The notes: generated by a model from the sequence alone, not told the origin. Shown: positions 1 through 6,197, counted from the first letter of the stretch. The stretch is 7,001 bases of DNA from an uncultured Clostridia bacterium (GCA_947166955.1 CAMVGI010000070.1:1-7001), one strand, 5' to 3'. Program-made: numbers and translations.

Positions 1-768
1 CTCCAAATCGGCCATGTTCATCGGCGTGAGCAGGCCGAAATCGTCCTGCCCGAAGTAGCAGGCGATGCCGCCGTCGTTCTGCTCCATTTTCGAAAGCGCC
101 GCGCCGATCTGCGCGAGCAGCATGTCGCCGTGCTTGCGGCCGTACCATTCGTTGAACAGCTTGAAATGCTCCAGATCGAGCGCGACCATGCACCAGCCCT
201 CGGGATGCTCCTTGAGCAGCGCGCGGGCATGGTCGAAAAACGCCTCCTCCACCAGAAGGCCCGTCAGCTCGTTGCGGTAGGCGCAGCGGTCCGGCGTATT
301 CCGTTCCTCTTTCTCGACCTGCGCCTCGATATCAAAGATGAAGCTGTAATACACGCCGTCCGGCATGCCGTTCTGCTCGCCGCCGACGGTGACCTGCTCC
401 ACCCAGCACCAGCCGCCGCCGAGCAGCTTGTAGCGGAACCGCGCGCTGATCTTGCCGCCCGCCGCCTCGACGCGTTCCTTGAGCGTCGCGGGGTCGGTCT
501 CGCGCAGATAAAGTTCCAGATCGTCGGGATGCACCATGTTTTCCGCGGAGTAGCGCCGGATGTCGCGGATGCTGGCGTCGATCACGGGCACGAAATACTT
601 GCCCTCCACATGGCGCAGGTTGTGCATGCGGCCGTGGACAAAGTCCAGCTCCACCAGCTCGTCGAACTGGGACATCATCAGGTCGACGATCAGCGAAGCC
701 GGCTGTTCTCCGTTCCGGTCGGGTTTCAGCCGTTCCTCCGTTTTTTCTTTCTTGCTCTTCGCCGCCAT
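1..768 (-). CDS. PAS domain plus degenerate GGDEF protein, 3' end beyond window
   Basis: The frame is open from an ATG at 768 to the window edge, giving the first 256 residues. GGAGGG lies 6 nt upstream of the ATG and fixes the start. Residues about 1-16 are charged and hydrophilic, and no membrane segment is visible, so the protein is probably cytoplasmic. Residues about 30-150 look like a PAS sensor domain (HPDDLELYL at 80-88; ARFRYKL and GWCWVEQV strands). A linker leads to the GGDEF-domain entry motif NELTGLL (165-171), then DLEHFKLFNEWYG (198-210) and HGDMLL (213-218). The signature site reads FGQDDF (239-244) where active diguanylate cyclases have GGDEF/GGEEF. The second Gly is Gln and the Glu is Asp, so cyclic-di-GMP synthesis is doubtful; GTP binding or allosteric signalling is more likely. 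In many proteins of this type an EAL phosphodiesterase domain follows, but that part is outside the window. It lies downstream of livF in the same direction but is separated from it by a terminator. Confidence 0.85.
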   Translation of the reverse strand, partial: MAAKSKKEKTEERLKPDRNGEQPASLIVDLMMSQFDELVELDFVHGRMHNLRHVEGKYFVPVIDASIRDIRRYSAENMVHPDDLELYLRETDPATLKERVEAAGGKISARFRYKLLGGGWCWVEQVTVGGEQNGMPDGVYYSFIFDIEAQVEKEERNTPDRCAYRNELTGLLVEEAFFDHARALLKEHPEGWCMVALDLEHFKLFNEWYGRKHGDMLLAQIGAALSKMEQNDGGIACYFGQDDFGLLTPMNMADLE

Positions 769-838
769 CCGTCGCCCTCCCCTGCGTCCGATTCGGGAAA
801 ACGCTTCCTGATTCTCTCTCCCGCGCACCCGTACTGTC

Positions 839-867
839 AGTGTATCATATCTCCCTTGGGGTTGCAA
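839..867 (-). promoter_or_regulatory. Putative sigma-A promoter of the PAS-GGDEF gene
   Basis: Read on the minus strand, TTGCAA (867-862) is followed after 17 nt by TACACT (844-839), which is preceded by an extended TGA element. The -10 matches the consensus at four of six positions and the -35 at four of six. Predicted transcription would start near 832 and leave a leader of roughly 64 nt before the ATG at 768. The site lies just beyond the liv terminator, as expected if the gene is expressed independently. This is a pattern match only. Confidence 0.4.
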
Positions 868-868
868 C

Positions 869-906
869 AAAAAAACGGAACGGACGCTCCTCCGTTCCGT
901 TTTTTT
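869..906 (-). terminator. Rho-independent terminator of the liv operon (bidirectional form)
   Basis: A perfect 10-bp stem (875-884 with 891-900, ACGGAACGGA paired with TCCGTTCCGT) has a 6-nt loop. It is flanked by A7 (869-875) on one side and T7 (900-906) on the other. On the minus strand it begins within two bases of the livF stop codon and ends in a U-run, which is the standard intrinsic terminator form. The symmetric A/T tracts would also let it stop plus-strand transcription coming from the left. It insulates the PAS-GGDEF gene from liv read-through. Confidence 0.92.
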
Positions 907-907
907 C

Positions 908-1621
908 TCATGCGCGTTTCTTGCCGAGATACGCTTCCTTGACGCTCTCGTTCGCGAGCAGCTCCGCGCCGGTGCCGCTCATCGTGATGCGGCCCGTTTC
1001 CAGCACGTAGGCGAGGTCGGCGGTCTTGAGCGCCATGTTGGCGTTCTGCTCGATGAGCAGGATCGTTACGCCCTGGCGGTTGATCTCGCGGATGATCTCG
1101 AAGATGCCCTGCACCACCAGCGGCGCGAGGCCGAGGGAGGGTTCGTCCATCATCAGCACCTTCGGGCGCGACATCAACCCGCGCCCCACCGCGAGCATCT
1201 GCTGCTCGCCGCCGGAGAGCGTGCCCGCAAGCTGCCACGAACGCTCCTTGAGGCGCGGGAACAGCTCGTAGACCCACTCGACGTCCTTCTCGATGCCGTC
1301 CTTGTCGTTTCGCAGATACGCGCCGATCTTGAGGTTTTCCAGCACCGACAGGTTCGCGAACACGCGCCTGCCCTCCGGCACCTGCGCGATGCCCGCCTCC
1401 AGCACCTGGTTGATGGGCTTGCCGAGCAGTTCGGTTCCGTCGTAGGTGATCGAGCCGGCCAACGCTTTCACCAAGCCGGAAATCGTGCGCAGCGTCGTGG
1501 ATTTGCCCGCGCCGTTCGCGCCGATAAGCGTAACGATCTTGCCGTCCGGCACTTCGAGGTCGATGCCGCGCAACGCCTGAATACCGCCGTAGGCGACCTG
1601 AAGGTTTTCGATTTTAAGCAT
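908..1621 (-). CDS. livF: Branched-chain amino acid ABC transporter ATP-binding protein LivF
   Basis: This is one of the two cytoplasmic ATPases that drive amino acid import through LivH/LivM. It has 237 residues, the usual family length (about 233-237). Visible motifs in order are Walker A GANGAGKS (34-41), Q-loop Gln80 in AQVPEGRRVF, ABC signature LSGGEQQ (135-141) and Walker B VLMMDE (155-160), followed by PSLGLAP. The switch position reads LLIEQNA, with Gln where most ABC ATPases have His. This is the normal state for LivF proteins and not a defect. The ATG overlaps the livG stop by 8 nt (ATGCTTAA), with a purine-rich GGAAGAGG just upstream inside livG, so translation is probably coupled. 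It is the last gene of the operon and is followed at once by the terminator. Identity as LivF is secure; the exact substrate of the transporter is not provable from sequence. Confidence 0.96.
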   Translation of the reverse strand: MLKIENLQVAYGGIQALRGIDLEVPDGKIVTLIGANGAGKSTTLRTISGLVKALAGSITYDGTELLGKPINQVLEAGIAQVPEGRRVFANLSVLENLKIGAYLRNDKDGIEKDVEWVYELFPRLKERSWQLAGTLSGGEQQMLAVGRGLMSRPKVLMMDEPSLGLAPLVVQGIFEIIREINRQGVTILLIEQNANMALKTADLAYVLETGRITMSGTGAELLANESVKEAYLGKKRA

Positions 1622-2468
1622 CCTCTTCCACCCCCAGATACGCGTCGATCACGCGCGGATTGCTCTGGATCTCCTGCGGCGTGCCGCTTGCGATCAGTTT
1701 GCCGAAGTCGATGACGTAGATGCGGTCGGAGATGTCCATGACGAGGTCCATGTGGTGCTCGATGAGCAGGATCGTCATATGAAACTCGCTGCGGATGCGC
1801 CCGATGAACGCCGTCAGCTCGGCGGTCTCCTGCGGGTTCATGCCCGCCGCCGGCTCGTCGAGCATCAAAAGCTTCGGCTTCGTCGCGAGCGCGCGCGCGA
1901 TCTCCAGACGGCGCTGCTTGCCGTAGGGCAGGCTCGTCGCCAGCTCGTCCTGCACGTCCTCGAGGTCCACAATCTTAAGAAGCTCCAGCACCTCCTCGCG
2001 CTGTTTTTCCTCCTCGGCGCGGTTGCCGCGGAATGTGGCGGAGAAGAAGTTGCTCGTGCGGAGCATATGCTTGGCGATGAGTACGTTGTCGAACACGCTC
2101 TGTGTCTTCCAAAGGCGGATGTTCTGGAACGTACGCGCCATGCCAAGCGCCGTGAGTTTGTCCGGCGTAGGGCTCAGCACCGGCTCGCTTGCGAATTTCT
2201 CCGCGTCGGAGCCTTTGTACTGCTTTTTCATCTTGCCCTGCGGATGGTTGCGCACAACGGGCGCGCCCAGAAAGCTCACCTGTCCGTTCGTCGGCTCATA
2301 GACGCCCGTAACGGTGTTGAACGCCGTGGTCTTGCCCGCGCCGTTCGGTCCGATGAGCGCGACGATCTCGCCCTCGTTCACCTCCATTGAGAGGTCGTCG
2401 ACCGCGACGACGCCGCCGAACTGCATCGTGATATTGTCGAGGCGCAGGACGCACGTTTTCTCACTCAT
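1614..2468 (-). CDS. livG: Branched-chain amino acid ABC transporter ATP-binding protein LivG
   Basis: This is the second ATPase of the HAAT-family importer and pairs with LivF under the permeases. Motifs: Walker A GPNGAGKT (40-47), Q-loop in ARTFQNIRLW (Gln115), signature LPYGKQRRLE (180-189; usually LSYGQQ or LAYGQQ), Walker B LLMLDEP (200-206) followed by AAGMNPQE, and H-loop LLIEHHM (His238). The C-terminus has the typical GTPQEI...VIDAYLG ending. At 284 residues it is longer than typical LivG (about 255). The extra length, about 26 residues, lies between Walker A and the Q-loop (roughly 66-105), in a polar stretch with many Lys, Asp and Glu. The ATG overlaps the livM stop by 8 nt (ATGAGTGA), and AAAGGAGG (2485-2478) lies 9 nt upstream inside livM, supporting this start. 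All catalytic residues are intact. Confidence 0.96.
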   Translation of the reverse strand: MSEKTCVLRLDNITMQFGGVVAVDDLSMEVNEGEIVALIGPNGAGKTTAFNTVTGVYEPTNGQVSFLGAPVVRNHPQGKMKKQYKGSDAEKFASEPVLSPTPDKLTALGMARTFQNIRLWKTQSVFDNVLIAKHMLRTSNFFSATFRGNRAEEEKQREEVLELLKIVDLEDVQDELATSLPYGKQRRLEIARALATKPKLLMLDEPAAGMNPQETAELTAFIGRIRSEFHMTILLIEHHMDLVMDISDRIYVIDFGKLIASGTPQEIQSNPRVIDAYLGVEEDA

Positions 2469-3642
2469 GATCCGGCGCCTCCTTTGTTTCGGACTTTTTT
2501 CCCCGCTTGCGGCGCAGTCCGCCGAGCACCTCGGGCAGCTCCTTGTCGCCCATGATGCCCTTGCGGAAGAACAGCACGACGATCATGATGATGACCGAGA
2601 ACACGACGAGGCGGAACCCGTTGCGGAACACGCCCGGCGCGTTGATGCCGAGGAACGTGCCGGAGTCGAGGCCGCGCAGCCACCACTCGGACGCGGAGAT
2701 GAACAGCATCGCGCCGATGACCGAGCCGGAGATCGAGCCGATGCCGCCGAGCACGACCATGAGCAGTATCTCATAGGTCATGGCGGACTTGAAGTTGTTC
2801 GCCTGCGCGATGGAGAGCACCATCGCCATCGTCGCGCCGGAAACGCCCGCGAAGAAGCAGCTCGTGCAGAACGCGAGCATCTTGTGCTTGGCGAGGTTGA
2901 TGCCCATGGCCTCGGCGGCGACCTCGTCGTCGCGGATGGCCTTGAACGCGCGGCCGTAGGTGGAATTCACCAGCAGCACGATGATCGTGATGCACACCGT
3001 TGCGATCAGCACCGGCACAAAGGTCGAAAGCACCAGCGTCGTGCCGCCCAGCTCAAGCTTGAACGTCGAGCAGCGCGCAAAGTTCTTGAGAAGATTCGAG
3101 CCGTTCGTGACAGGGCCAAGCTTCTTCCATTGGAAGATGGCGCGGATGATCTCCGCGAAACCGAGCGTCGCGATCGCAAGATAGTCGCTCTTGAGACGCA
3201 GCACGGGCAGACCGATGAGGTACGCGAAGGCCGCCGCGACCAATCCCGCGAGCAGCACGGAAAGCAGTACGCCGAGCGCCGTGCCGAAGCCGCCGAGCGC
3301 GTTCCCGAGCGCCTCGGGGAACGAGATGCGCACCGCGGCGTCAAAGTACTGATACACGGTGTCGCGCGCGGAGGACGGGATGGAAAAGATGGCGTAGGTG
3401 TACGCGCCGATGAGCATAAAGCCCGCGTGGCCGAGGGAGAAAAGCCCCGTAAAGCCGTTCAAAAGGTTCATCGACACGGCGGCAAGCGCGTAGACCGCGC
3501 TCTTTTGCAGCACCGTGAGCAGCATATACGCCTTGCTGGTCGGCGCGATGACCTGATCGAGCACCAGCACCAGCGCGAGGAAGACCAGCACCGCGACGAG
3601 GGAGATGAGGTTCTTTCGCCGCGTTTCCTGTTTGTCGATCAT
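2461..3642 (-). CDS. livM: Branched-chain amino acid ABC transporter permease LivM
   Basis: This inner-membrane permease forms the translocation path together with LivH. Of its 393 residues, about 10-30 form the first hydrophobic helix, with multiple further helices (for example about 40-60, 68-88, 120-147, 203-226, 255-277, 287-316 and 341-359). Family marks are FSLGHAGFMLIGAY (68-81), LRLKSDYLAIATLGFAEI (148-165), the cytoplasmic coupling loop AIRDDEVAAEAMGIN (235-249) that should contact the ATPases, and the LGGIGSISGSVIGA segment (298-311). The usual TGG-type motif after the coupling helix reads TNGSNLL (179-185). The C-terminus ends in a basic and acidic hydrophilic tail (376-393, RRKRGKKSE...). 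The start has GGGGGGAAGG ahead of it in the 16-nt gap after livH. The gene overlaps livG by 8 nt. Confidence 0.95.
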   Translation of the reverse strand: MIDKQETRRKNLISLVAVLVFLALVLVLDQVIAPTSKAYMLLTVLQKSAVYALAAVSMNLLNGFTGLFSLGHAGFMLIGAYTYAIFSIPSSARDTVYQYFDAAVRISFPEALGNALGGFGTALGVLLSVLLAGLVAAAFAYLIGLPVLRLKSDYLAIATLGFAEIIRAIFQWKKLGPVTNGSNLLKNFARCSTFKLELGGTTLVLSTFVPVLIATVCITIIVLLVNSTYGRAFKAIRDDEVAAEAMGINLAKHKMLAFCTSCFFAGVSGATMAMVLSIAQANNFKSAMTYEILLMVVLGGIGSISGSVIGAMLFISASEWWLRGLDSGTFLGINAPGVFRNGFRLVVFSVIIMIVVLFFRKGIMGDKELPEVLGGLRRKRGKKSETKEAPDHE

Positions 3643-3658
3643 GCTTCCTTCCCCCCTC

Positions 3659-4585
3659 TCAAACCTTGTCCGTCGCCTTCTCGCCGAACAGTCCGGTCGG
3701 CTTGAAGACGAGAATGACGATGAGGAGCACGAAGGTCACGGCGTCGGAGAAGGTCGAAAAGTCGATCTGCTCCGCGATCACGCCGTGCGTGATAAGAATG
3801 GTATCGAGGCCCTTGATGATGCTCTCGGAAATACCGATGATAAACGCGCCGACGACCGCGCCGGGAATCGAACCGATGCCGCCGAACACCGCCGCGACGA
3901 ACGCCTTGAGGCCGGGCATGGCGCCGGATGTCGGCACGATGCCGGGATAGTTCGAGAAGAACAGCAGCGAACCGATTGCCGCGAGAAACGTGCCGATCAC
4001 GAACGTCGCGGAAATGACGCTGTTGATGCGAATGCCCATCAGCTGCGCCGTCTCGAAGTCCTGGGACACGGCGCGCATCGCCATGCCGATCTTCGTGTGA
4101 TTGATGAGGTACACCAGCGCGAACACCAGCGCCACCGTGAGGAACGGCGTGATGATCGTCACGCGCGTCGTCGTCGCGCCGAAGACCGTGATCTTGTCCG
4201 AGATCCACGGGATCTCGGGGTAGTTCTTGTTCAGTCCGCCCGTCACATACAGCGCGAGGTTCTGCAGCAGATAGCTCACGCCGATGGCAGAGATCATCAC
4301 CGACATGCGCGGCGCGGTGCGCAGCGGCTTGTACGCCACGCGCTCGATGGTAAAGCCGAGCAGCACCGTCAGTAGGATCATCAGCGGGATCGCCGCGTAA
4401 AGCGGCATCGACGCCGCAAAATAAACCATCATCAAACCCGCGACCATAAACACGTCGCCGTGGGCAAAGTTGATGAGGCGCAGGATGCCGTAGACCATCG
4501 TATAGCCCACGGCGATCAGGGCATATTGGCCGCCCACCGAGATTCCCGAAAGGAGATACGGCAGGACGGTATTCCATAAGCTCAC
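3659..4585 (-). CDS. livH: Branched-chain amino acid ABC transporter permease LivH
   Basis: This is the second permease subunit, about 308 residues with GTG start, matching the family length of about 290-310. Conserved features are YLLSGISVGGQYALIAVGY near the N-terminus, INFAHGDVFMVAG (38-50), the ATPase-coupling loop MRAVSQDFETAQLMGI (160-175), GLKAFVAAVFGGIGSIPGA (215-233) and the C-terminal KPTGLFGEK (285-293). I chose GTG at 4585 because AGGAAGGGGG (4604-4595) lies 9 nt upstream and because homologous LivH proteins start a few residues before the LLSGI segment. The frame remains open further upstream through the end of livK, but that extension translates to low-complexity Arg/Ser/Pro sequence and is not real. 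An ATG at about 4577 is in another frame. A 16-nt gap separates this gene from livM. Confidence 0.93.
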   Translation of the reverse strand: MSLWNTVLPYLLSGISVGGQYALIAVGYTMVYGILRLINFAHGDVFMVAGLMMVYFAASMPLYAAIPLMILLTVLLGFTIERVAYKPLRTAPRMSVMISAIGVSYLLQNLALYVTGGLNKNYPEIPWISDKITVFGATTTRVTIITPFLTVALVFALVYLINHTKIGMAMRAVSQDFETAQLMGIRINSVISATFVIGTFLAAIGSLLFFSNYPGIVPTSGAMPGLKAFVAAVFGGIGSIPGAVVGAFIIGISESIIKGLDTILITHGVIAEQIDFSTFSDAVTFVLLIVILVFKPTGLFGEKATDKV

Positions 4586-4594
4586 GAGGGTTTG

Positions 4595-4604
4595 CCCCCT
4601 TCCT
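4595..4604 (-). promoter_or_regulatory. Ribosome binding site deciding the GTG start of livH
   Basis: AGGAAGGGGG on the minus strand ends 9 nt before the GTG at 4585. No other in-frame start nearby has a comparable site, so it decides the livH start and excludes the much longer open frame running back into livK. Confidence 0.7.
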
Positions 4605-4631
4605 AAAATTGCAGGTCTCCGTTCAAGGGAA

Positions 4632-4656
4632 CCGGCGGGAGCTAGGCTCCCGCCGG
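4632..4656 (-). repeat. Strong intercistronic hairpin between livK and livH
   Basis: An 11-bp perfect inverted repeat (CCGGCGGGAGC at 4632-4642 paired with GCTCCCGCCGG at 4646-4656) has a 3-nt loop. It lies 24 nt downstream of the livK stop and ahead of the livH ribosome binding site. On the minus-strand transcript it is not followed by a U-run (the next bases are TTCCCTTGAACG), so it is not a standard terminator. The likely role is to block 3' exonuclease digestion of livK mRNA, or to give partial termination, so that the binding protein is made in excess over the membrane subunits. The structure is seen; the function is inferred. Confidence 0.75.
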
Positions 4657-4679
4657 CCCGAAAAATCAGTTTCGCTCGA

Positions 4680-5846
4680 TCAGCTGACCGTGGCGACGGT
4701 GACGAAGTCCCAGACGCCGGTGGTGGTGTTGCACTCCTTGACGAACGCGCTGTCGCGCTTGGCGTCGCCAATCTCGTCGAAGGCAATGGCGCCGGTCACG
4801 CCGGTGTAGTTGAGGCTCGGCAGGACCTTGAGCACGTCGGCGGGGCTGGTGGAGCCGGCGGCCTTGAGCGCCTCAAGCGCCACGTAGTAGGCGTCGTAGC
4901 CCATGGCGGTGACCGCCGCGAGCTCGTCGTTGCCGCCGTTGTTCGCCTTGGCGGTGGCGTCGCCGTTGATCCACGCCTTGACACCGGCGTCGAAGTTGGC
5001 GTCCGCGCCCTCCTGATAGAAGGTCGTCACGCAGATCTTGAGGTCGGTGCCCTTGGCAGCCTCAAGGATGACGTTGGAATCCCACGTATCGCCCGCGAGG
5101 ATCGGCATGCCGAGGCTCTGCGCGTTCGCCTTGGCAATGATCTGCGCCGCCGCCTCGGTGGAGACCGGGGAGAAGAACACGTCGCAGCCCTGGTTCTGGG
5201 CGTTGGTGATATAGGTCGAGTAGTCGCTCGTGCCCTCGGGGAAGGTCTCCTGAACGCAGTTGCCCGCGCCGAACGCCTGCACGAAGTAGTTCACAAGGCC
5301 GCCGGAATAGTCGTCGCCCTGCTTGCTCAGGCAGTACGCCTTAGAAGCGCCGAGCTGGTTCTTGGCGAAGTTCGCCAGCACCGTGCCCTGGAACGGATCG
5401 AGGAAGCAGATGCGGAAATACACGTCGCAGCCGGAGGTGACCTGCGGGTTGGTGCAGGTCACGCCGATGGCGGGCACACCCGCCGCCTTGAAGGTGTCGC
5501 CCGCGGCGATGGACACGCCGGAGCCGTAGGAGCCGAGCACCAGGGAAACGCCGCCGGAAATCAGCGTCTGCGCCGCGGTCGGCGCCTTGTCGTTCGAGGA
5601 CGCGTTGTCCGCGTAGACCAGCTCGACCTTGTAGGTCTTGCCGCCGATGTCGACGGTCGGGGTCACGGTGTTGGCATACTGCATGCCGAGGATCTCCTGC
5701 TTGCCGCCGGCGCCGTTGTCGCCGGACTGGGGCTCAAACACACCGATCTTCACAACGTCGCCGGAGCCGCCGCCGGATTTCCCGCCGCACGCAGCCAGCG
5801 CGCATACCATCGCGATTGCAAGGACAAGTGCGAAAAGCTTCTTCAT
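4680..5846 (-). CDS. livK: Branched-chain amino acid ABC transporter substrate-binding lipoprotein LivK
   Basis: This is an extracytoplasmic receptor that captures the amino acid and docks on LivHM. It has 388 residues and a type I periplasmic-binding-protein fold (Peripla_BP_6 / leucine-binding type). Residues 1-19 form a lipoprotein signal peptide (MKK, hydrophobic core, LAAC lipobox) with lipidated Cys20, followed by a flexible GGKSGGGSG linker. The mature domain opens with VKIGVFEPQSGDNGAGG (32-48), followed by SYGSG (106-110), the GTSDYSTYI segment (205-213), YDAYYVALEAL (317-327) and FDEIGDAKRD (356-365), all typical of the family. It has eight cysteines besides Cys20 (131, 140, 147, 172, 197, 221, 272, 372), which is many for an exported receptor. 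GAGGAGGG sits 8 nt before the ATG; an ATG 7 nt further upstream is out of frame. It is the first gene of the operon. Leu/Ile/Val is the likely ligand, but related receptors bind other amino acids, amides or urea. Confidence 0.94.
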   Translation of the reverse strand: MKKLFALVLAIAMVCALAACGGKSGGGSGDVVKIGVFEPQSGDNGAGGKQEILGMQYANTVTPTVDIGGKTYKVELVYADNASSNDKAPTAAQTLISGGVSLVLGSYGSGVSIAAGDTFKAAGVPAIGVTCTNPQVTSGCDVYFRICFLDPFQGTVLANFAKNQLGASKAYCLSKQGDDYSGGLVNYFVQAFGAGNCVQETFPEGTSDYSTYITNAQNQGCDVFFSPVSTEAAAQIIAKANAQSLGMPILAGDTWDSNVILEAAKGTDLKICVTTFYQEGADANFDAGVKAWINGDATAKANNGGNDELAAVTAMGYDAYYVALEALKAAGSTSPADVLKVLPSLNYTGVTGAIAFDEIGDAKRDSAFVKECNTTTGVWDFVTVATVS

Positions 5847-5876
5847 GTTTCATACCCTCCTCAAAATTTCGCAGCC

Positions 5877-5907
5877 GCTTATTACAATATTATAAAATGT
5901 AATAAGC
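5877..5907. promoter_or_regulatory. Operator-like perfect inverted repeat over the livK promoter
   Basis: GCTTATTACA (5877-5886) and TGTAATAAGC (5898-5907) are perfect 10-bp inverted arms around an 11-nt AT-only spacer. The spacer contains the -10 element of the livK promoter; one arm lies between -35 and -10 and the other covers the predicted transcription start. This is the classic position for a dimeric repressor. The sequence does not resemble the CodY box (AATTTTCNGAAAATT) and I cannot name the regulator. If transcription instead starts further upstream, the same arms would form an RNA hairpin. Confidence 0.6.
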
Positions 5908-5915
5908 CTTTGCAA
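5889..5915 (-). promoter_or_regulatory. Putative liv operon promoter upstream of livK
   Basis: On the minus strand, TTGCAA (5915-5910) is followed by a perfect TATAAT (5894-5889) after 15 nt. TAATAT, two bases further on, gives the ideal 17-nt spacing but a poorer -10. It sits in an AT-rich island (about 5865-5935) within GC-rich surroundings. The predicted start near 5882 gives a leader of about 36 nt containing the livK ribosome binding site. The short 15-nt spacing suggests a promoter that may need help or is weak. Confidence 0.6.
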
Positions 5916-5926
5916 TTGGGTTCATT

Positions 5927-5968
5927 TTAGCGCACGAAAGCGGCGCTGACAAGGGGCAAAACATCCAT
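5927..5968 (-). CDS. Possible 13-residue peptide upstream of livK (low confidence)
   Basis: ATG at 5968 is preceded by GGAGGG (5981-5976) with 7-nt spacing, an excellent ribosome binding site, and the frame reads MDVLPLVSAAFVR then TAA. Five of 13 residues are Val or Leu, which would suit an attenuation or sensing peptide ahead of a branched-chain amino acid operon. Against this, the best livK promoter lies downstream of the peptide's stop codon, and I see no clear promoter upstream. It could be chance. The same frame is open much further upstream, through 6643, but that longer reading frame runs antisense across the right-hand gene and is not credible. Confidence 0.18.
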   Translation of the reverse strand: MDVLPLVSAAFVR

Positions 5969-6197
5969 ATTTTTTCCCTCCGGCATGCCCCGCTGTCCTT
6001 GTAGGAAAGCCGAAATGTCCGCTCGTCGCGGATTTTTGCGTTCTTTCTTGTGATAAAGCGCGAAATCGCGTCCGTCGCTCGCGGACATCGTGTCCGTCAT
6101 TCTGCACAAACGGAACTCGCGCATGCGGTTCGCGGGATATGGAGGGGCGATACGGCGGCGCGGCGCGGGCCGCCCTTTCCGAAACGAACGACCGCCC
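5930..6197. other. Intergenic stretch without a recognised gene
   Basis: Between the liv promoter region and the promoter of the rightward gene there are about 270 bases with no gene I can support apart from the small peptide candidate at 5927-5968. It contains short inverted repeats: TCCGC/GCGGA (6018-6022/6028-6032) followed by T5 on the plus strand, which resembles a weak terminator; CGGACA-TCG-TGTCCG (6082-6096); and a GC-rich GGCGGC/GCCGCC pair (6154-6159/6169-6174). None matches a known riboswitch or small RNA that I can recognise. The dyad at 6082-6096 could be a regulator site, but chance is a fair explanation in DNA this GC-rich. Confidence 0.4.

Noticed and set aside
130..942. Open plus-strand frame of 270 codons over the left end
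   Set aside because: It lies antisense to the PAS-GGDEF gene and runs straight through the terminator hairpin at 869-906. The minus-strand frame has clear domain motifs and a good ribosome site.
908..1621. Loss of the H-loop histidine in LivF as a sign of inactivity
   Set aside because: Gln at this position (IEQNA) is usual across the LivF family, so it is not evidence of a defect.
2314..3705. Open plus-strand frame of 463 codons antisense to livM and livG
   Set aside because: Its translation is dominated by His, Asp, Arg and Glu with no domain logic, as expected for the complement of high-GC coding DNA. The minus strand carries well-conserved livM and livG here.
3605..4375. Open plus-strand frame of 256 codons antisense to livH
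   Set aside because: It encodes charged low-complexity sequence and overlaps the conserved livH permease on the opposite strand.
4586..4786. N-terminal extension of livH back to 4786
   Set aside because: The extension overlaps livK in another frame, gives Arg/Ser/Pro-rich residues with no similarity to LivH, and lacks a ribosome site. The GTG at 4585 has one.
5847..5890. CodY-like box near the livK leader (GAAATTTTGAGGAGG)
   Set aside because: It matches only part of the AATTTTCNGAAAATT consensus and lacks the symmetric second half.
6018..6037. Possible plus-strand terminator (TCCGC/GCGGA stem plus T5)
   Set aside because: The stem is only 5 bp and no plus-strand gene upstream needs termination here. 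It is noted within the intergenic entry but not called as a terminator.
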